DNA of 36,086 nt. It comes from Syntrophomonadaceae bacterium. GTDB lineage: Bacteria > Bacillota > Syntrophomonadia > Syntrophomonadales > Syntrophomonadaceae. Under the pieces are notes generated by a model. The model ran no database searches and had not been told where the DNA came from. It saw nothing but the letters and a program-made list of their open reading frames with translations. Location of the stretch: assembly GCA_012729715.1 (NCBI GenBank), contig JAAYCQ010000062.1, positions 1 through 36,086 of the forward strand, written 5' to 3'. This document shows positions 17,631 to 26,194 of this stretch, piece by piece. Within the stretch, counting starts at the first letter, position 1. Every line of letters starts with the position of its first letter. The translations under genes and the position numbers were made by a program.

Positions 17631-18515
17631 CTAACTTTTCTGTTTATATAACTGTTCCATCATATCATAGCTGTTCTCCAGTACTTTCATATAGAAGTCG
17701 AAGCCTTTTTCTGGATCAGCCATCTGGGCACGGCCATTCCCCAGGTACAGGCCATAGGGGTCAAGGATCCGCATAATCTCTACCTGTTCCCGGGTTGGCC
17801 TTTCGGTCACGGTACAATCCGGGTGAATTTTTAGATCCCAGGAGACATTTGCTTTAACCTGTTCCGGTTCTAGACCGGGGTGACAGCTAGCAAGGTACAT
17901 TTCCTTACTATCAGGCTCAAAACGGAATACCCCCATATCAGTTATTACTGCCGCGGGACCGCCGCCTAATAAGCCGGCTTTCTGCCGGGAATCACCTCCG
18001 GAAAGAAAACCCGGAGTGGTTAGATAATCCACCCGTTCGATGAAGCGTCTTCTTTCCTGGCGCATCATTACTAGCAAGCGACCTACGGAAGAGCCAATAT
18101 CGTTGCCACCGCCGCTGCCGGCTACCCGAACCTTGGCTCGAGGATAACCCCCGATGGCGGTAGTGTTTAAATTACCGAATTTATCGATTTGAGCCGCCCC
18201 AATTAAGCCTACGTTAAAAAATCCCCGTTGCTGGTCGCCAAACAATCGCCACATAGGCAGGCAACTATAGGCTTTTTCATCTATGGTACTATCGGCTATA
18301 CAGGTGAGAAGCCGGCGTGGCGCAGAACCAATAGCTCCGCCTTCTACGGCTATAGTCATATTCGGACCATGGGTAAATTTGGCTACCATGGCGGCTATTA
18401 ATGGTGGACCAATACCTACAAAGGCGGTTTCCGTATCACGAAATTCCCGGGCCATGGTGGCGGCCATTAATTCCATCAAGGTATAGTCACTGACATATTC
18501 ATTGCTGGTCATCAT
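17631..18515 (-). CDS. Class I CoA-transferase, beta subunit
   Basis: GIGPPLIAAMVAKFTHGPNMTIAVEGGAIGSAPRRL; GSGGGNDIGS; glutaconate CoA-transferase B-like. Confidence 0.82.
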   Translation of the reverse strand: MMTSNEYVSDYTLMELMAATMAREFRDTETAFVGIGPPLIAAMVAKFTHGPNMTIAVEGGAIGSAPRRLLTCIADSTIDEKAYSCLPMWRLFGDQQRGFFNVGLIGAAQIDKFGNLNTTAIGGYPRAKVRVAGSGGGNDIGSSVGRLLVMMRQERRRFIERVDYLTTPGFLSGGDSRQKAGLLGGGPAAVITDMGVFRFEPDSKEMYLASCHPGLEPEQVKANVSWDLKIHPDCTVTERPTREQVEIMRILDPYGLYLGNGRAQMADPEKGFDFYMKVLENSYDMMEQLYKQKS

Positions 18516-18518
18516 AAA

Positions 18519-19460
18519 CTACCGCACCTCCCCATATTTCTGGTAACGTTGTTCGGCCCTGGCCAGGCGTATTAATCTGTCCCAGCCGATTTTTTGGCAG
18601 TAACCCTCCCAGTCATCCACTCCATAAATCCATTCTTCGGCCCAGCGTTTGAAGCTTTCTTGCGTAGCCCAGGCCTTATTAACTTGGTTACCATAGGGAA
18701 CGTCCATAGCATAGCAGTATGAACAACCCCGGCCATGAGAGCCGAAGGGAACATGGACTACCGCATCTACACAATAATAAGGAATACAGGTGAGGTTAGG
18801 GTGACGACGTATTTCATCGGTAGGAACAATCTCCTCGGTAGTAATAACAACGTACTCAGCTGCCCGGGCCAGGGAATCATCATCACCTATGTGCCCCAGG
18901 ATCTGGGCATTACCTATGGGGTCACAACGCTGCACATGGATGAAGGCTACATCGGGATAGGCAGCAGGTACCAGGGCTACTGGTTCACCAGTATAGGGAT
19001 CATCAATTATTTTAATCCTGGTATTATGTAGAGGAATATCCGAACCTAACAGAGATTTTACCGGCATGAAAGAGAGGCCCATGGAAGCAGCCAGAAAACG
19101 CATCCCGGTAGACAGGTTGGAATATTCCTCGATTTCAATCCGCTGGGGTATTTCCTGTTCCAGGGCGCGGCGATAAACTGCATCCGAGCCCCAAATGCCA
19201 CCCCAGTTGTAGGCAATTTCGAATTTATCTACCAGACCCAGGCCGATAAGTATGGAATCGTGTACAAATGATACCGATGTATCACTAACCAGGCTTAAAT
19301 TCTTTTTACCTTGTCGGGCTACCTCATGTATTGCTGCGGTTGGAGTTCGGTCACCAATTCCACCAAAACTAAGATACGCGCCGTCCTGTACAAATTGAGC
19401 TACAGCCTGTTTAAGGCTCATTACTTTGTTAACCGGTGCCGTGTGATGCTTTTTCTGCAT
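18519..19460 (-). CDS. Class I CoA-transferase, alpha subunit
   Basis: VQDGAYLSFGGIGDRTPTAAIHEVARQGKKNLSLVSD; IHVQRCDPIGNAQILGH; adjacent to the beta subunit. Confidence 0.82.
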   Translation of the reverse strand: MQKKHHTAPVNKVMSLKQAVAQFVQDGAYLSFGGIGDRTPTAAIHEVARQGKKNLSLVSDTSVSFVHDSILIGLGLVDKFEIAYNWGGIWGSDAVYRRALEQEIPQRIEIEEYSNLSTGMRFLAASMGLSFMPVKSLLGSDIPLHNTRIKIIDDPYTGEPVALVPAAYPDVAFIHVQRCDPIGNAQILGHIGDDDSLARAAEYVVITTEEIVPTDEIRRHPNLTCIPYYCVDAVVHVPFGSHGRGCSYCYAMDVPYGNQVNKAWATQESFKRWAEEWIYGVDDWEGYCQKIGWDRLIRLARAEQRYQKYGEVR

Positions 19461-19499
19461 TCTCTATCTCCCCCTTATTTAGTTGTCATCTTAAATACC

Positions 19500-19712
19500 A
19501 TGAGAAACCGGCAATGGAAAGTAATATTATATCTGACTCTATTTACCATGATTATACATCTTTCTATATTTTTTGACAATCAATGGAAAGAAATTATTCA
19601 CCCCTATTTGTACTTACAGGGATTATTTCTTTCTTTTTTAGCAATAATATTAATGCAAACATTATTCTATGCCCTAAATGAAAAAAGGAGGCAAGGTTGT
19701 GAGGGATATTAG
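19500..19712 (+). CDS. Small membrane protein (70 aa), uncharacterised
   Basis: ATG at 19500 inside the listed 19311 ORF: MRNRQWKVILYLTLFTMIIHLSIFFDNQWKEIIHPYLYLQGLFLSFLAIILMQTLFYALNEKRRQGCEGY, two hydrophobic segments. Confidence 0.45.
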   Translation: MRNRQWKVILYLTLFTMIIHLSIFFDNQWKEIIHPYLYLQGLFLSFLAIILMQTLFYALNEKRRQGCEGY

Positions 19713-20133
19713 TGAAAAAGTCAGCTATCTGCAGGGGTTGAGTGAAGGGTTAAATATTAGTGATGGCAACCCCCAGGGTAAGATTATTACCGGTATTTTG
19801 GCGGTGTTGGACGACATTTCCGGGATACTGGTAGATATGCGTTCCGAGTTTAACATAGTTAAAGAATATATTGAAAGTATTGATGATGATCTTTTTGAAC
19901 TGGAAGAGAATTTCAAACAGGACAGAGATGTAATAGAGCTAAGATGTGATAATTGCGGAGAAGAACTCTGTTTTGATGCGGATTTAATTGAAGATGACGA
20001 TGTAATCGAAATAATATGCCCGCGTTGTAACGAAGTTGTTTTTGTTAATGATGGTTCCTTTGACTATGAATATAGTGATTATGATGATGAGATGGGAGAT
20101 GAGCAGGAGATCAGAAGGAACACCGATTCCTAA
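19699..20133 (+). CDS. CD1247-like zinc-ribbon protein
   Basis: VSYLQGLSEGLNI...QGKIITGILAVLDDI; CDNCGEELCFDADL...CPRCNEVV. GTG at 19699 follows AAGGAGG; the listed ATG at 19678 lies upstream of that ribosome-binding site. Confidence 0.65.
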   Translation: MRDISEKVSYLQGLSEGLNISDGNPQGKIITGILAVLDDISGILVDMRSEFNIVKEYIESIDDDLFELEENFKQDRDVIELRCDNCGEELCFDADLIEDDDVIEIICPRCNEVVFVNDGSFDYEYSDYDDEMGDEQEIRRNTDS

Positions 20134-20156
20134 TTATCTAAACTCACCAATTGTTA

Positions 20157-20181
20157 AGGGCTGCTGCGGCAGCTCTTTTTT
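20157..20181 (+). terminator. Rho-independent terminator
   Basis: AGGGCTGC-TGCG-GCAGCTCT then a T run. Confidence 0.8.
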
Positions 20182-20250
20182 ATTCCTCCCATAAACTCTC
20201 TTTCCAATCCTGCTGTCTGTAAATTTTAGAGTGTGGGTTAGTGGTCGACA

Positions 20251-20277
20251 GGGCAGACACACGGGTCTGCCCCTACA
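20251..20277. repeat. Second copy of GGGCAGACACACGGGTCTGCCCCTACA
   Basis: Identical to 15712-15738. Confidence 0.85.
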
Positions 20278-20295
20278 ACCTTGCTCCTCACCCGT

Positions 20296-20345
20296 CGCTC
20301 CTCGCCTCTCGCTCCTCGCCTCTCGCCCCTCGCCCCTCGCCCCTC
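20296..20345. repeat. Heptanucleotide tandem repeat (GCYYCTC), about 7 units
   Basis: GCTCCTC GCCTCTC GCTCCTC GCCTCTC GCCCCTC GCCCCTC GCCCCTC. Confidence 0.8.
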
Positions 20346-20450
20346 ACCCTATATGCATTCAAGCGTCTGTTTTGTTATTACTTCTGCAGTATAAATGGCA
20401 TATTTTCCACCACTAACCAATATTTATGGTAAAGCAGGGAGGTGTTATCG

Positions 20451-21407
20451 TTGCCAGGTCTTGGTAAGGAGTTGCTGAAAAGAGAAATACTTCCCTTCTT
20501 TGCGCAACCGGTTAAGCATTTGTTGCTGGGTCTAGGGGAAGATAGCTGTTTGCTGCTGGAAGAAATACGCCTACGTTGTGGTCAACCCCTGTTATTAAAA
20601 GTAGGGGATAGGGATTATACCCTGGACTCGCGGGGGCGGCTTAGTACAGACATCTTTAGTGGCTATGTTATAGGTGAGGAGGATATATACCGAACTATTG
20701 CTGCCATAAGTGATAATTCCCTTTATGCCTTTGAAGAAGAGATAAGACGAGGGTTTATAACCGTAGCCGGCGGACACCGGGTGGGATTGGCAGGACAGGT
20801 TGTGCTGCAGGGGGAGTTGGTTAAAACTATGAAAGACTTCTCCAGCCTTTGTTTTCGAATAGCACGGGAAGTAAAAGACTGTGCCCTTTCCCTGCTTCCT
20901 TACATAAATGGCGGTAGTGGCAGGACTAGCATCAATACTCTGATTATTTCTCCTCCCCGTTGTGGCAAGACCACTATTTTAAGGGATTTGGCCCGACTTC
21001 TAGCTTATGGCAGCCAACGCTTTCCAGCTCGTAATGTGGTTATAGTTGATGAACGTTCGGAATTGGCCGGAAGTTACCGGGGGATACCACAGCTTGATGT
21101 AGGCCCACGAACAGACGTTTTAGATGCCTGCCCCAAAGCGCAGGGCATGATTATGGCTTTGCGTTCGCTATCTCCTCAGGTAATTATTACTGATGAAATT
21201 GGTCGTCAGGAGGATGTAACGGCTATCCAGGAATGTGTTAATGCCGGGGTGGCAGTTATCAGCAGTGTGCATGCCAGTAATCTGGACGAACTGCAAAAAC
21301 GCCCGGTGATGAGGGAGTTATTGTCAACCCAGGCTTTTAAACTGGCAGTGATACTATCACGGCAAAATGGCCCGGGTCACATACAAGATATTGTCAGGTG
21401 GGATTAG
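20451..21407 (+). CDS. spoIIIAA: Stage III sporulation protein AA (ATPase)
   Basis: EEIRLRCGQPLLL, ISPPRCGKTTILRDLAR, VIVDERSELAGSYRGIPQLDVGPRTDVLDACPK. Start taken as TTG 20451 after GGGAGGTG; the listed GTG at 20442 overlaps that site. Confidence 0.93.
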   Translation: MPGLGKELLKREILPFFAQPVKHLLLGLGEDSCLLLEEIRLRCGQPLLLKVGDRDYTLDSRGRLSTDIFSGYVIGEEDIYRTIAAISDNSLYAFEEEIRRGFITVAGGHRVGLAGQVVLQGELVKTMKDFSSLCFRIAREVKDCALSLLPYINGGSGRTSINTLIISPPRCGKTTILRDLARLLAYGSQRFPARNVVIVDERSELAGSYRGIPQLDVGPRTDVLDACPKAQGMIMALRSLSPQVIITDEIGRQEDVTAIQECVNAGVAVISSVHASNLDELQKRPVMRELLSTQAFKLAVILSRQNGPGHIQDIVRWD

Positions 21408-21422
21408 TATGATAATAGGGCC

Positions 21423-21540
21423 CTGGTAGCGGACGGTATATGTAGGGCATAGTTCGGGGGTAACCCAAAAGACGGGGTTAATTAAGAATTATGAATTTTG
21501 AATTAATGTAGAAATGCTAACGCATTTCCCTTAATAGGGA
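21423..21540 (+). repeat. Dispersed hairpin-ended intergenic repeat, copy 1
   Basis: CTGGTAGC...GGTAACCCAAAAGACGGGGTTAATTAAG...GAAATGCTAACGCATTTC (hairpin 21511-21528). Confidence 0.75.
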
Positions 21541-21547
21541 GGAGAAG

Positions 21548-22069
21548 ATGTTTTTTAAAACTATGGGTATTGCCTTAATAATAGGAGGTTTTGGCGCTTT
21601 TGGATTAAGCGGAGCCCGGCGCTTCGAAAGGAGAGTAGACGAACTAAAGAATATGAGGTTGGCTTTGGGATTTCTGGAAAAGGAAATCACCTGTACTTAT
21701 ACCCCTCTTTCCCGGGCTCTGGATCGAACGGCAGTATTCTGTGAAAAGCCGGTGTCTTTACTGTTCCAGGAAGGTGCTGACCTATTACAGGCCGGTGAGG
21801 GTATTACTGCCGGGGAAGCATGGAGGAAGGGCCTGAAAAAATTGGCCCGGGATTCATCGTTAAACGATGGGGATTTGCAGCTTTTAAATAGTGTAGCAGC
21901 ACAACTGGGAATGTCTGATGCTAAGGAGCAGAAGAAGGTGTTTAACCTGTTACAGGAAGAGTTAAGGATGCAAGAGGAAAAGGCCCGGGACGAACTGAAG
22001 TCAGGCCACAAGCTCTGGGCATATGGGGGATTTATTATGGGTTCTGTGGTGGTACTGCTGCTTATATAA
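21548..22069 (+). CDS. spoIIIAB: Stage III sporulation protein AB
   Basis: RRFERRVDELKNMRLALGFLEKEITCTYTPLSRAL; gene order in spoIIIA. Confidence 0.9.
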   Translation: MFFKTMGIALIIGGFGAFGLSGARRFERRVDELKNMRLALGFLEKEITCTYTPLSRALDRTAVFCEKPVSLLFQEGADLLQAGEGITAGEAWRKGLKKLARDSSLNDGDLQLLNSVAAQLGMSDAKEQKKVFNLLQEELRMQEEKARDELKSGHKLWAYGGFIMGSVVVLLLI

Positions 22070-22117
22070 ACGGAAGTCGGAGGTCGGAAGGCAGACCTCA
22101 AATATCAGGCGCCGGTA

Positions 22118-22147
22118 TTGTAGGGGCGGACCCATGTGTCCGCCCGG
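22118..22147. repeat. Palindromic repeat TTGTAGGGGCGGACCCATGTGTCCGCCCGG
   Basis: Inverted repeat GGGCGGAC/GTCCGCCC; related copy at 22190-22218. Confidence 0.8.
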
Positions 22148-22189
22148 CCAAGCACTAACATTCAGGAGTAAGGAGCAAGGTGTGTATTT

Positions 22190-22218
22190 TGTAGAGGCGG
22201 ACCCATGTGTCCGCCCGG
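22190..22218. repeat. Palindromic repeat TGTAGAGGCGGACCCATGTGTCCGCCCGG
   Basis: Near-identical to 22118-22147. Confidence 0.8.
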
Positions 22219-22292
22219 TTTGGCACCAACATTTGTGGTTATTCAAGGCATGCGTTAACCATGTCTATCAACTAAGTAAAGGGGCGGTTGGG

Positions 22293-22487
22293 ATGAACAT
22301 CGATATAATTTTTCGTATCGCCGGCATAGGGATACTAATTTCAGTATTATCAATCGTACTAAAACAGGCCAAAAAGGAAGAGCAGGCTGAGATGCTGACC
22401 CTGGCCGGGGTGGTAGTAGTCCTAATCATAGTAGTGCAGCTAATGAACCAACTTTTTACCGTGGTAAGGTCTGTTTTTAATCTGTAA
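22293..22487 (+). CDS. spoIIIAC: Stage III sporulation protein AC
   Basis: MNIDIIFRIAGIGILISVLSIVLKQAKKEEQAEMLTLAGVVVVLIIVVQLMNQLF; start corrected from the listed 22023. Confidence 0.93.
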   Translation: MNIDIIFRIAGIGILISVLSIVLKQAKKEEQAEMLTLAGVVVVLIIVVQLMNQLFTVVRSVFNL

Positions 22488-22498
22488 GGAGCGATGCC

Positions 22499-22888
22499 AT
22501 GGAAATTGCACAAATTGTTGGATTAGCCCTTGTAACAACTATTATGCTCTTAATTCTGCGCCAGGAAAAACCTGTTCTGGCAGTGTTATTAAGCATAGTT
22601 TTCAGCATTATTATCTTTACCCTCATGATGGGTAAGATGGCCTCAATCCTCAACGTGATGCGGGAACTGACCCGCCGTGCTGAGGTAAATTATTTTTTCT
22701 TTGCCACTATTTTAAAGATACTGGGGGTAGCCTACCTGGCTGAATTTGCAGTTGCCATATGCCAGGATGCAGGTGAACAAGCTGTAGCTAAAAAGGTGGA
22801 GTTTGCCTCAAAAATAATTATTGCCGTTCTGGCCCTGCCCATAATGATAGCCATACTGGAATCATTAATGCAGCTAATGCCGGGGTAA
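22499..22888 (+). CDS. spoIIIAD: Stage III sporulation protein AD
   Basis: MEIAQIVGLALVTTIMLLILRQEKPVLAVLLSIVFSIIIF; gene order. Confidence 0.92.
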   Translation: MEIAQIVGLALVTTIMLLILRQEKPVLAVLLSIVFSIIIFTLMMGKMASILNVMRELTRRAEVNYFFFATILKILGVAYLAEFAVAICQDAGEQAVAKKVEFASKIIIAVLALPIMIAILESLMQLMPG

Positions 22889-22922
22889 ACGGAAGGCGGA
22901 GGTCAGATGCCGGAGGTCAGGG

Positions 22923-24194
22923 ATGGAGAAGCAAGAAAATGAGGGAGGGGAGATTGTGCTAGAGATACCGGCAAAAAAAACAGTATTGACCAGAAAGCGC
23001 TCCCTAACTACAGGCAAAACTTGGCGCCGGAGCCTGATGGCTGGGTTGATACTGGTTTTCTTCCTCACTAGTGGCTTACCTCTGGCCTCTGCTGCTGATA
23101 GTGAGCCCGTTTTCTCTTTCGAGGATACGGTAAAGGACCTGGATTTGATGGCTTTGGAAGAATACCGGGACAAACTGGATAATGAAGTGTCTTCCATGAT
23201 GGAGGGTAAGCCCTTGAAGGAGTGGCTGCTGGATTTCATCAGGGGAGATTGGAAATTTAATATAAAGGAAATAGGGGACAGTTTTTTGCGTCTCCTGTTT
23301 AGAGAAATACTGGCTAATTCTAATTTGTTGGGTAAGATTTTAATTCTATCAGTTATATCTGCACTCCTTATTAATTTACAAACGGCTTTTTCCTCATCGG
23401 TAGCTCAAATGTCTTATCTGGCATGTTTTATGGCTCTATGTGCCATAGCTTTAAGCTCTTTTAAAATTGTTCTGGGTATTGGCCAGCAAACTATAGATAA
23501 TATGGTTGGTTTTATGACTGCTATGCTTCCCCAGATGCTGGTTTTAACTGCTGGCCTGGGTAATATAAATGCTTCGGCTATGCTTTTTCCATTATTAATG
23601 ACCGTATCTACAGCTTTTGCCACTACGGTTAAGAATGTAGTATTTCCCTTGATTATTCTCTCTGCCATTCTTAACCTGGTTAACCATATGTCAAATACCT
23701 TGAAGGTGGAGAGGATGGGCAAATTTTTTACCCAGTTGGCCCAATTATCACTGGGGTTTTTTCTAACTATTTTCGTTGGTATTATCACCCTGCGGGCAGT
23801 ATATGCTGCTACTTTGGACAAGGTCGCTCTAAGAACTACGAAGTTCGTTACTGATAACGCCATACCGGTAGTGGGAAAGATGTTTTCGGACACCATCGAG
23901 GTAGCTGCAGGTTACGTCGTAATGATAAAACAGGCCCTGGGCATATATGGGGTATTGGTGATTGTAGGGATGATTTTAGCACCGCTGCTGAAAATCGGCG
24001 CTATAGCCCTCATTTATAAGGTTTCTGCCGCTATAGTGGAACCCCTGGGAGATTCGCGAACCGCCGGAATACTGGAGGTTATGAGCGCCCATATTTTTCT
24101 AATGCTGGCTACCGTCGCAGCAGTAGGCCTGATGTTTTTTATTATGATAGCCATTGTAGCCGGAATGGCCAATAACCTGGGAATGCTGCGGTGA
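22923..24194 (+). CDS. spoIIIAE: Stage III sporulation protein AE
   Basis: Polytopic protein with signal-like N-terminus; FMTAMLPQMLVLTAGLGNINASAMLFPLL; gene order. Confidence 0.92.
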   Translation: MEKQENEGGEIVLEIPAKKTVLTRKRSLTTGKTWRRSLMAGLILVFFLTSGLPLASAADSEPVFSFEDTVKDLDLMALEEYRDKLDNEVSSMMEGKPLKEWLLDFIRGDWKFNIKEIGDSFLRLLFREILANSNLLGKILILSVISALLINLQTAFSSSVAQMSYLACFMALCAIALSSFKIVLGIGQQTIDNMVGFMTAMLPQMLVLTAGLGNINASAMLFPLLMTVSTAFATTVKNVVFPLIILSAILNLVNHMSNTLKVERMGKFFTQLAQLSLGFFLTIFVGIITLRAVYAATLDKVALRTTKFVTDNAIPVVGKMFSDTIEVAAGYVVMIKQALGIYGVLVIVGMILAPLLKIGAIALIYKVSAAIVEPLGDSRTAGILEVMSAHIFLMLATVAAVGLMFFIMIAIVAGMANNLGMLR

Positions 24195-24216
24195 GGGGTA
24201 AATAAGGAGGATTGGA

Positions 24217-24801
24217 ATGGCGGTACTTGCCGGAATGGTAAAGAATGTGCTGGTAATAATTATCCTGGCCAGTTTTTTAGAAGTGCTTTTGCCCGAGGGG
24301 CGGGTTAAACCATTTGTCCGCTTTGCTATTGGCCTGTTTATCATCATAGCCGTATTAAATCCGGTTTTAAATGCGCTGTTTGAGGAAAGGGAGTTTGAAA
24401 TAAATCTCTGGGATTACCAGGTCAGTTCGGAGCAGGAAAGAGAAATCCTGGAAAAGGGCAATCGCCTTAATCAGCAAATAGCCGCAAGTACCGGAACTGG
24501 TATCAAAGAAAAAATCGAGGGTCAGGTAAGTGCAGTAGCTATGCTGGTACCGGGGGTAAAAGAGGTGAAAACTAATGCTAGCCTGAATGACCAGGGGGGA
24601 CTAAACCAATTGAATTTAACCGTAAGGCTGGAAGAGAGTAAACAATTGCAGAAGGGAGGAGAAGTAAACGTTTTCCTGGGTGGGGGTGATGCTCCTGATA
24701 CTGAAGATAAAAAACAGATAGAAGAAAAAATTCGGGGCGTGATTAGCAATCTTTATGGTTTCGATAACCTGAAAATAAGTGTTCAATTTGAGGGGGGATA
24801 A
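24217..24801 (+). CDS. spoIIIAF: Stage III sporulation protein AF
   Basis: ASFLEVLLPEGRVKPFVRFAIGLFIIIAVLNPVL; gene order. Confidence 0.9.
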   Translation: MAVLAGMVKNVLVIIILASFLEVLLPEGRVKPFVRFAIGLFIIIAVLNPVLNALFEEREFEINLWDYQVSSEQEREILEKGNRLNQQIAASTGTGIKEKIEGQVSAVAMLVPGVKEVKTNASLNDQGGLNQLNLTVRLEESKQLQKGGEVNVFLGGGDAPDTEDKKQIEEKIRGVISNLYGFDNLKISVQFEGG

Positions 24802-24803
24802 AC

Positions 24804-25376
24804 ATGTTGTATGAGTGGATTAGGGGAGAGAATAACGATGATGGCGATAGGCCTTCATTCCCTAATAAAAAGAGCCGGTATATTCTGGTTATTGCTATCT
24901 GTCTGGGGCTTTTAGCTTTAATTTGGCCGGTTACCCGTACTGACAAAACAGGGAATAGTACGGTCAGGACCAGCACAATTAGCAATGATAAAAAACTTAA
25001 TCAGCAATTAGCATCGGAATTGGAGTATATATTATCACGCATTGACGGTGCAGGTAAGGTAAAAGTAAGTATAAGCCTGGCTTCAGGGGGATTAAAAACT
25101 TATGCTGCTAATACCCGCAACGAAAGCCGTGCCATTGAAGAGAGTCAGAATGGAGCTAATAAGAAAACCACCGAAACTAATATGTCTCGTGATCTGGCCG
25201 TATCTGCCGGAGCACCCCTCCTGGTTGAAAATAAAACTCCGGAAGTTACCGGAGTACTGGTAGTAGCTGAAGGTGCTAAATCGCCAATAATTCAGGAGAA
25301 ATTAGTTCAGGCAACCTCAACCTTATTAAATATATCACCCCATCAGGTATGTGTAATGCCGGGAGGGGACATTTAG
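24804..25376 (+). CDS. spoIIIAG: Stage III sporulation protein AG
   Basis: LEYILSRIDGAGKVKVSISLASG...VTGVLVVAEGAKSPIIQEKLVQATSTLLNISPHQVCVMPG. Confidence 0.92.
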   Translation: MLYEWIRGENNDDGDRPSFPNKKSRYILVIAICLGLLALIWPVTRTDKTGNSTVRTSTISNDKKLNQQLASELEYILSRIDGAGKVKVSISLASGGLKTYAANTRNESRAIEESQNGANKKTTETNMSRDLAVSAGAPLLVENKTPEVTGVLVVAEGAKSPIIQEKLVQATSTLLNISPHQVCVMPGGDI

Positions 25377-25395
25377 GTGAAGGGAGAGATGGGCT

Positions 25396-25941
25396 GTGGT
25401 GGTGGAATTTAGAAAGGTAAAAAAATTTGCGGTAATTACAGGTTTACTACTGGTAATTATAGTAGGGGCCAATGTATTCTGGGGAGGACAAAGCTCCAAA
25501 GAACCTGCTGATAATCCAGATAATATTCCTGATAAAACTGTAACATCGGAAAAAAAAGAGATTACACCAGTAGATGCCAGCAGTGAAGCTGATTTTTTTG
25601 CAGAGTATCGCCTGCAAAGGGAACAGAGCCGCAGCCGTGAGCTGCAAGTTCTGCAGGAGTTAACTCGTAGTGAGGAGCAGAGCAAAGCGACCCGGGAGGC
25701 AGCCTCCATGAAAATTATGCGCATTATGGAAGATAGGGAGAAAGAGATAAAGGCAGAAAACCTGGTGAAATCTCGGGGTATAGAGGAATGTGTAATAATT
25801 AGTGAAGGGGGAATGAGCACGGTAATCATTGAGGGTTCAAAAGCAGCGATTAATGAGGATGATATTAAAGACCTGGTTGCCCCGGTGCTAAAACTTAAAG
25901 ACAACGAAATATGTATGGTTTTCCGTAATACCGAGCAATAG
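25396..25941 (+). CDS. spoIIIAH: Stage III sporulation protein AH
   Basis: FFAEYRLQREQSRSRELQVLQEL...EECVIISEGGMSTVIIEGSKAAINEDDIKDLVAPVLKLKDNEICMVF. Confidence 0.92.
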   Translation: MVVEFRKVKKFAVITGLLLVIIVGANVFWGGQSSKEPADNPDNIPDKTVTSEKKEITPVDASSEADFFAEYRLQREQSRSRELQVLQELTRSEEQSKATREAASMKIMRIMEDREKEIKAENLVKSRGIEECVIISEGGMSTVIIEGSKAAINEDDIKDLVAPVLKLKDNEICMVFRNTEQ

Positions 25942-25970
25942 ACACACGTAAAATAGCAGATGGTGTTGTG

Positions 25971-26100
25971 TTAAGTGTAATAAAGAGAAATGCATAAGCA
26001 TTTCTACGTTAATTAAGAATTCAAAATTAAAAATTCAAAATTGACCTCGTACTTTGGGTTATCCCTGAACTTTGCCATACTTATACCATTTGCTACCAGC
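25971..26100 (-). repeat. Dispersed hairpin-ended intergenic repeat, copy 2 (inverted)
   Basis: Reverse complement aligns with copy 1; hairpin GAAATGCATAAGCATTTC at 25987-26004. Confidence 0.75.
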
Positions 26101-26138
26101 AGGCTTTCTCTTATTAATGTATACATTTGCGAAAATGA

Positions 26139-26167
26139 TTGAAATAGAAAGGCTTTATTTTTATAAT
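26139..26167 (+). promoter_or_regulatory. Strong sigma-A-type promoter for the carboxylase operon
   Basis: TTGAAA-N17-TATAAT. Confidence 0.75.
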
Positions 26168-26194
26168 AGTAACAAGTGTTGCAGGACTAATTTG

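Noticed and set aside
17576-17776. ORF on + antisense to the CoA-transferase beta subunit
   Set aside because: Begins in the hairpin and runs antisense to a well-supported gene; low-complexity peptide.
20296-20345. Possible CRISPR-like array
   Set aside because: Units are 7 nt with no spacers; it is a simple tandem repeat, and no cas genes are nearby.
20231-20432. Two small overlapping ORFs upstream of spoIIIAA
   Set aside because: They translate the palindrome and the heptad tract (LLASRPSPLAP-type peptides); repeat artefacts.
22023-22292. Long in-frame N-terminal extension of spoIIIAC in the ORF track
   Set aside because: The extension is made of palindromic and heptad repeat sequence; MNIDIIFRIAGIGILISVL at 22293 is the expected SpoIIIAC start and gives a normal 64-aa protein.
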